This document shows, in pieces, positions 18,264 to 22,040 of a DNA stretch of 22,040 nucleotides. Below the pieces are notes generated by a model. That model made no database searches. It saw only the letters and a program-made list of their open reading frames with translations, and was not told the origin of the DNA. The stretch is from Ettlia oleoabundans (Eukaryota; Chlorophyta; Chlorophyceae; Chlamydomonadales), in assembly GCA_019693395.1 (NCBI GenBank), contig JAAMXP010003142.1, positions 1 to 22,040 on the forward strand, given 5' to 3'. Position 1 is the stretch's first letter; every line of letters begins with the position of its first letter. Position numbers and translations under genes: made by a program.

Positions 18264-18915
18264 CGTGCAAGGCATGGGGGTGGCTAAGAATAACAAAATG
18301 CTGGCAGACATCGACGAGCTGTTGGCTGAAAACAACGAGCTGTTGGCCACGACCGACAAGCTTTTCGCTGAAAACAGCAGGCTGCTGGCTGAGAACAAAC
18401 AGCTGTTGGCTGAGAAGGATGAGCTGTAGTCTCAGCATGACAGGCTCATGGCTGAGCTAAGCAGGCGAGGCGGCCCTGCTGCCATTGGTAACAGCAGCAG
18501 AAGTGGTGCCGGCAGCCAGAGGGGTTCTGCTGCCGCCGGCCGCGGTGGCGGTGTTGGAAGAGCGGAGCGCTCGGGCAGCACCCAGCATGCTGCCAATGGG
18601 AGGGGCCCAGCTGCACAGCAGCAAGCACCCCAACAGCAGGAGCAAGCCCCCCAGCAGCAGCGGCAGCAGCAGGAGGACAGAGCGGCGGCAGGCACACAGC
18701 AGCACGAGGAACGAATGGCAGCGGCAGCAGCAGCAGCGGCTCCCCCAAAGAAGCGCTGTGCCGGCTGCGGTACCGCCCACGGCCCGGGAGTGAAGCTGAG
18801 GCTGTGCGCCGCCTGCCAGCAAATTTACTTCTGCTCCGTGGATTGCCAGCGCCGCATGTGGCCGCAGCACAAGGCAGACTGCAGGGCGGTGGCGGCAGCG
18901 GCAGCAAGAGCTTAG
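17541..18915 (+). CDS. Coiled-coil protein with C-terminal MYND zinc finger, interrupted by an in-frame TAG
   Basis: Exons: (17541 or upstream)-17663, 17997-18155, 18289-18915, joined in phase 0. The reading frame at the 5' end is open from 17460, so the start is uncertain; 17541 is the first in-frame ATG. Exon 2 reads smoothly from exon 1 (LWDALK-ALSMGFDEML). Exon 3 starts with a leucine-rich coiled coil built from seven 21-bp units (18316-18462), continues through a Gln/Ala-rich linker, and ends in a MYND finger (18757-18882) with the spacing C-x2-C-x10-C-x2-C-x5-C-x3-C-x7-H-x3-C. MYND fingers bind proline-rich peptides in partner proteins and are common in algal multi-domain proteins. TAG 18427-18429 cuts the frame in the sixth coiled-coil unit. 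If that stop is real, only a truncated protein without MYND is made. Plus-strand TGTAA at 19144-19148 is a likely poly(A) signal. Confidence 0.65.
18156..18288 (+). other. Intron filled by a (GT)n microsatellite
   Basis: The donor GTGAGG at 18156 is followed after about 13 bases by roughly 43 GT units (about 18169-18255), then a GC/GT mix, and an acceptor ctaag before 18289. The phase (0) agrees with both flanking exons. The acceptor choice is not unique: an AG at 18270-18271 would require the weaker donor inside the GT run. Confidence 0.55.
18316..18462 (+). repeat. Seven tandem 21-bp heptad-encoding units
   Basis: Seven consecutive 21-base units of the form gag-ctg-ttg-gct-gaa-aac-nnn encode the heptad x-L-L-A-E-N-x. 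Third codons are ttg, ttg, ttc, ctg, ttg, tag and atg. The repeat evidently grew by unit duplication and forms the leucine zipper of the MYND gene. Unit 6 holds the TAG. Confidence 0.85.
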
Positions 18916-19347
18916 GCTTAAGAAGAAGATTGCGGTGCAGCAGGGCAGCAATGCGACGAACGGACACGACGCTGGCAGTAAAAAAGATGAGGGGAATGGA
19001 GGAATGCTCCTTTAGGCGTGGATACAGGCTGTGCCGGCGGCAGTCATGGGCAGTTGGTGCTGCAGACATTCTTACCAGCTTTGTACATTTCTAGGATATT
19101 CTTATATCACATTTGGTAGGCGGTGTGTTTAAGGTTACGAATCTGTAAAACCCGTAGGCCAACCACAAACCACAGCAGAGCCCATTGGCAGAGGGCAGGC
19201 GCTGCCGACTTATATACTATGCATCGCCCAGGAGGTATGCTCTGTTGCTTTTGAGCACTGAACTGAACAGTCACTGTTCTGTGGGTACATGGTTAAAGTG
19301 AAACTGTTACAACATTGCTGGGTTGTGCTCTCTGAAAAGCGCCACGT
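18916..19347. other. 3' flanks of two convergent genes
   Basis: No gene is seen. Plus-strand TGTAA at 19144-19148 lies about 230 bases after the MYND gene stop. Minus-strand TGTAA at 19311-19307 lies 37 bases after the stop of the small gene ending at 19348. The two therefore mark facing 3' ends. Confidence 0.5.
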
Positions 19348-19808
19348 TCATTTGGGAAAGCTGTAGGGCAACTTAATGTTGGGAAAGCGCAAGCGCACCA
19401 GCCTTCTGCCAGCAGCTGCGCTGCTAGCTGCTGCTGGTGGTGGGGCGGGTGCTACCACCGCTGCCGCCTGCACCACGACGGCGGCCACGCTTTTGGCAGC
19501 CTTACGCCGCACCGTTTGGTCTGCAGCAAGTGATATTGGGCACAAAAAAAATGTGTGATCAATTTGCACAACACATAGTGAGGTTGGGTGCACTCGCCGT
19601 CACGATGGTGTGTAGCCCTGGGCAGGGCTGATCCCAAAAAGGCCGCCCCAGCGCTTTACCGATGCACCAACCTGAACATCGTTACCAAGTCATTCTGCGT
19701 TTTTTCTGCTGTCAGTTTTGCACCTGCAATCTCCAGTGACTTCACTGATGCCATCATGACCAGCTGTTGGGAGCGGCGCAGCAGCGATTGCAGCAAAGGG
19801 GACGCCAT
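19348..19808 (-). CDS. Small two-exon gene of unknown function (85 residues)
   Basis: Exons 19808-19724 and 19520-19348 join in phase 1 across a 203-base intron (donor CAG|GTGCAA, acceptor ttgctgcag). The product begins MASPLLQSLLRRSQQL, has an Ala/Val-rich middle (SVAAVVVQAAAVVAPAPPP) and a basic end (GRRLVRLRFPNIKLPYSFPK). I do not recognise a family; the Arg-rich, Ala-rich make-up would fit a small basic or organelle-targeted protein, but that is a guess. Support: coherent phases, GC-biased third positions in exon 2, and a TGTAA signal 37 bases past the stop. It faces away from the MORN gene with about 126 bases between start codons. The model could be wrong at the 5' end. Confidence 0.4.
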
Positions 19809-19934
19809 GGATCTGCAAAGAGCGGAGATCGGGGACAAAATTTTATGCGCGTATCAGGCGACAGGAAGACAGTAAATTATACGGATATCGGCCTGCCTCG
19901 GGCAACTAAGCGGGGGCGCTTGCGCTCAGGCTCC
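19809..19934. promoter_or_regulatory. Possible bidirectional promoter
   Basis: This short AT-rich segment separates the start of the small minus-strand gene (19808) and the proposed start of the MORN gene (19935). On the minus strand it contains TATAAT-like and ATAAAATTTT words. An in-frame ATG at 19845 would extend the MORN protein by 30 residues and shrink this region. Evidence is positional. Confidence 0.3.
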
Positions 19935-21998
19935 ATGCTGGCGCCATCTGTGCCGGGCGGCCCCTTGCATTCTGCTAGCGCGGCCGGCCACACCCGCGAC
20001 TTTGAAGCTGCGTTCGCATTCTCCGGCTTAGCGACTGCTATGGTTAAGTTCAAGGACCTCCGTGATGACACAGCCCACGACTTGGGCAAGGAGGTCGAGC
20101 GCCTGCGGCTCGAAGTGCAGCTGGCGGAGCAGGGTTACATGTTACCAACGGTTGATGGCGAGGAGCCTGGGCCAGAGTGAGTCAAAGGGCGCGCAGCGGC
20201 ATCTCCCACCATGTGGCTGCCTCAGTTGCCGCCCGTGATGCATGACCCTTGCTGCATATGTATGACATCCTGAATCAAGCTACAAACAGCCATGATCCGC
20301 AAGGGGGTCTTGCAACCGTGCCGTGCAGCCCTGCCCTGCTCTCGGGCTTCCAGACGCCGGACGACTTCACCATCCGCGAGCAGTCGCTCAATTACGCCAA
20401 CGGAGACATGTACACGGTGCGGCCGCCGCGCCAGACGCGGGACAGGGCCCCCCGCCTGGATGCCGCCACTGCCCCTCCAACTTCTGCCGCCAGTAAGGCG
20501 CTGCAACAGCAAATCATTGTTAACTCTACCGATCCCATAAAAACGCGCAGGGGGAAACCCTAGGACCCTTGCGGCACGGCCGTGGCGTGCACACTTGCGC
20601 CAACGGCGACAAGTACGAGGGGCAATGGCGGTACGACAAGCGGGACGGCACGGGCAAAATGACATTCGTCCGTGGGTTGAAATACGAGGGGCATTGGAAG
20701 GACGATAAAGCGCACGGGTGGGAGCTGGCCGGGCAAGCAGACAGCAAGGGATCCTCTTGTATGGTTGCACCGCAGCATTGGCTGGCGCCAAGAGTGGCAT
20801 GCCACACTGGGGCTGCTTCCCCGCTTCTGCCTGAAGTTGGTGCTGCCGCTTCAACATCCCCCCCCTCTTCACACCACCCCCGCAGGAGCGGCGCCGCTCA
20901 GTACGAGAACGGCGGCGTATACGTAGGAGAGTTTCAGCACGACCACCGGTGGGGTTGGGGCACCCACTACTTTCCAAACAAGGACAGATACGAGGGGGAG
21001 TGGGAGGATGACAAGATCACAGGTGAAATCATGTGCGGTGGGGGGGGGGGGGGGGGGNNNGGGGGGGGGGTCAGCCATCTAGCCCCACCATCACACATTC
21101 CACTGCCTTTCCGTGATGCGCTTGTACTCCCCCCCGCCCCCCTCGCCACTGCTGAGCTGGCAAGGGGGATGCTGTGCTGGGTGCTGTGCGCTGTGCTGGG
21201 TGCTGACCGTGTCCGCAGTGCTGGGTGCCGGCACGCTGGCACTGCTGTGGCTGGACTGCTGCCAGCGCATCAACTGCTTGCTGGCAGCTAGTGCTGAGCA
21301 GAACAGCACATTCGCTGGCGCCCATCTTTTCTCCTGCATCAACTGCTGTGCTGGCAGTGGCAGCACTGAGGTGGCGGTGCAAGCTGTGGATGGCAGTGCT
21401 GGGTGCTGGCGCAGCAGCTGCTGACAAGGCACGAATGCAGCTGCTGCCGCTGTTGGCAGCAGCAGCTTTGGGGTGTGCTGAGACGGCGCAACTAGAGGTA
21501 CATCTCGAATAGCGGTACATCTCGGATAGCGCAGCAGGGCGGCTTAGCTGCTGCTGCATGCCCACCGGCACATGCGCCTCTGCCGCGCAGGCAAGGGGCT
21601 GTGGGTAGGGTCGGCAAAGGGGTAGGCAAGGGCCGCTAGTAGAGCCATCTGCAAACTGGCTTGCTATGCTGGCTGTGGCATAAGCAGAAGAGTGGTCCTG
21701 GAGTGTAGCTGAGCTGACGCTTCCTTGCCGCCCTTTACATGCGCCTTTCACATATGCCTGTATCCACTTTCTTTCTTCCTGCAGGCCCTTGCCTGAGGCG
21801 GTTTGCCGGCTCGGCAAAGGGGCAGGCAAGGGCTTCCCGTGCTGCCGCCCCTGCGTCTGCATCTTTCCCATCCACCTGCTTTCTTTCTTCTGGCCTTCTT
21901 TCTTCCTGCAGGCAAGGGGCGGTGGACGCATGCTGATGGCACCTATTTTGAGGGGGAGTGGCTGGAGGGGATGCGAGTGAAGGGCAAGTTGGTGGCAG
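19935..21998 (+). CDS. MORN-repeat protein, 3' truncated by window end
   Basis: Exons: 19935-20176, 20329-20416, 20551-20717, 20886-21022, 21912-21998, continuing past the window. Each junction keeps phase and completes a MORN repeat. Exon 1 encodes a leader with a charged helix (DLGKEVERLRLEVQLAEQGY). MORN units follow: LNYANGDMYTGE, TCANGDKYEGQW, RGLKYEGHWKDDKAHG, YENGGVYVGEF, FPNKDRYEGEWEDD and HADGTYFEGEW. MORN repeats form flat beta-hairpin strips that bind membranes or scaffold proteins; in algae they occur in flagellar radial-spoke proteins and lipid kinases. No kinase domain is in view, so a MORN-only protein is the safest call. The start is uncertain: in-frame ATGs lie at 19845, 19935 and 20040; 19935 begins the GC-biased part. 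The large intron 21023-21911 contains an N gap and could hide an exon. Confidence 0.8.
21043..21070. other. Poly-G run with unresolved bases (assembly gap)
   Basis: A G homopolymer is broken by NNN at 21058-21060, inside the fourth intron of the MORN gene. The true length is unknown, so sequence may be missing here. Confidence 0.9.
21170..21240. repeat. TGCTGGG-type minisatellite in a MORN gene intron
   Basis: Imperfect copies of gtgctgggtgctg follow each other. The same core starts at the next intron's donor (21999 onward) and in intron 2 of the DCAF6-like gene, always in the same transcript-sense orientation. Confidence 0.6.
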
Positions 21999-22040
21999 GT
22001 GGGTGCTGGGTGGGTTGTGGGTGCTGGGGTGCTGGGTGGG

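Noticed and set aside
17385..18398. 337-codon minus-strand open frame
   Set aside because: It is kept open by the CA repeat antisense to the (GT)n intron and overlaps the MYND exons; there is no domain apart from His/Thr repeats.
18427..18429. Nuclear stop-codon reassignment (TAG read as an amino acid)
   Set aside because: Only two isolated cases, one TAG and one TGA. Other genes end in TAA or TGA, and the 1277-codon DCAF6-like frame contains no internal TAG.
19854..19895. Histone-fold-like phrase DRKTVNYTDI upstream of the MORN exon
   Set aside because: It resembles the end of NF-YC/CHRAC-type folds, but no preceding helices exist in any frame and the stretch is AT-rich like a 5' UTR.

Overview
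This looks like nuclear DNA from a GC-rich eukaryote, most probably a chlorophyte green alga. Coding exons have strongly GC-biased third codon positions. Genes are split by GT-AG introns of roughly 130 to 890 bases. CAG/CTG tracts are everywhere, both as coding poly-Q/poly-A and outside genes. TGTAA, the usual green-algal poly(A) signal, lies just downstream of two gene models. The proteins belong to eukaryotic families: a DCAF6-type WD40 protein, ankyrin-RING, SAM, MYND and MORN. The algal assignment is inference from these traits; no sequence search was possible. I see no plasmid, phage, CRISPR, rRNA or convincing tRNA.

Layout. Positions 15-224 (+) are the last exon of a QueC-like 7-cyano-7-deazaguanine synthase. 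Positions 1137-2396 (+) hold an apparently intronless ankyrin-repeat/RING E3 ligase, followed at about 2955-3615 (+) by a decayed partial copy that has lost the RING end. Positions 4408-10694 (-) are one eight-exon gene for a DCAF6/WDTC1-like WD40 protein of 1277 residues. All seven of its introns were placed by hand, the phases agree, and one intron is GC-AG. Positions 10695-12675 hold no convincing gene and include a long CAG-rich tract. Two tandem minus-strand SAM-domain paralogues follow (12676-13768 and 15584-16665). The first carries a one-base frameshift, and the two differ by an intron. At 17541-18915 (+) there is a coiled-coil/MYND zinc-finger gene interrupted by one in-frame TAG. Positions 19348-19808 (-) are a small unrecognised two-exon gene. 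From 19935 (+) to the window edge there is a MORN-repeat gene, with a small N run in one intron.

The genes do not form an obvious pathway, as is normal for an algal chromosome segment. Two unrelated genes relate to ubiquitin ligation (ankyrin-RING, and DCAF6-like as a CUL4-DDB1 receptor). I see no evidence for a new multi-gene system. The most notable signals are: two genes with a single in-frame stop followed by continued coding signal; the divergent SAM pair; minisatellite or dinucleotide expansion directly behind 5' splice sites; and a decaying ankyrin-RING duplicate.
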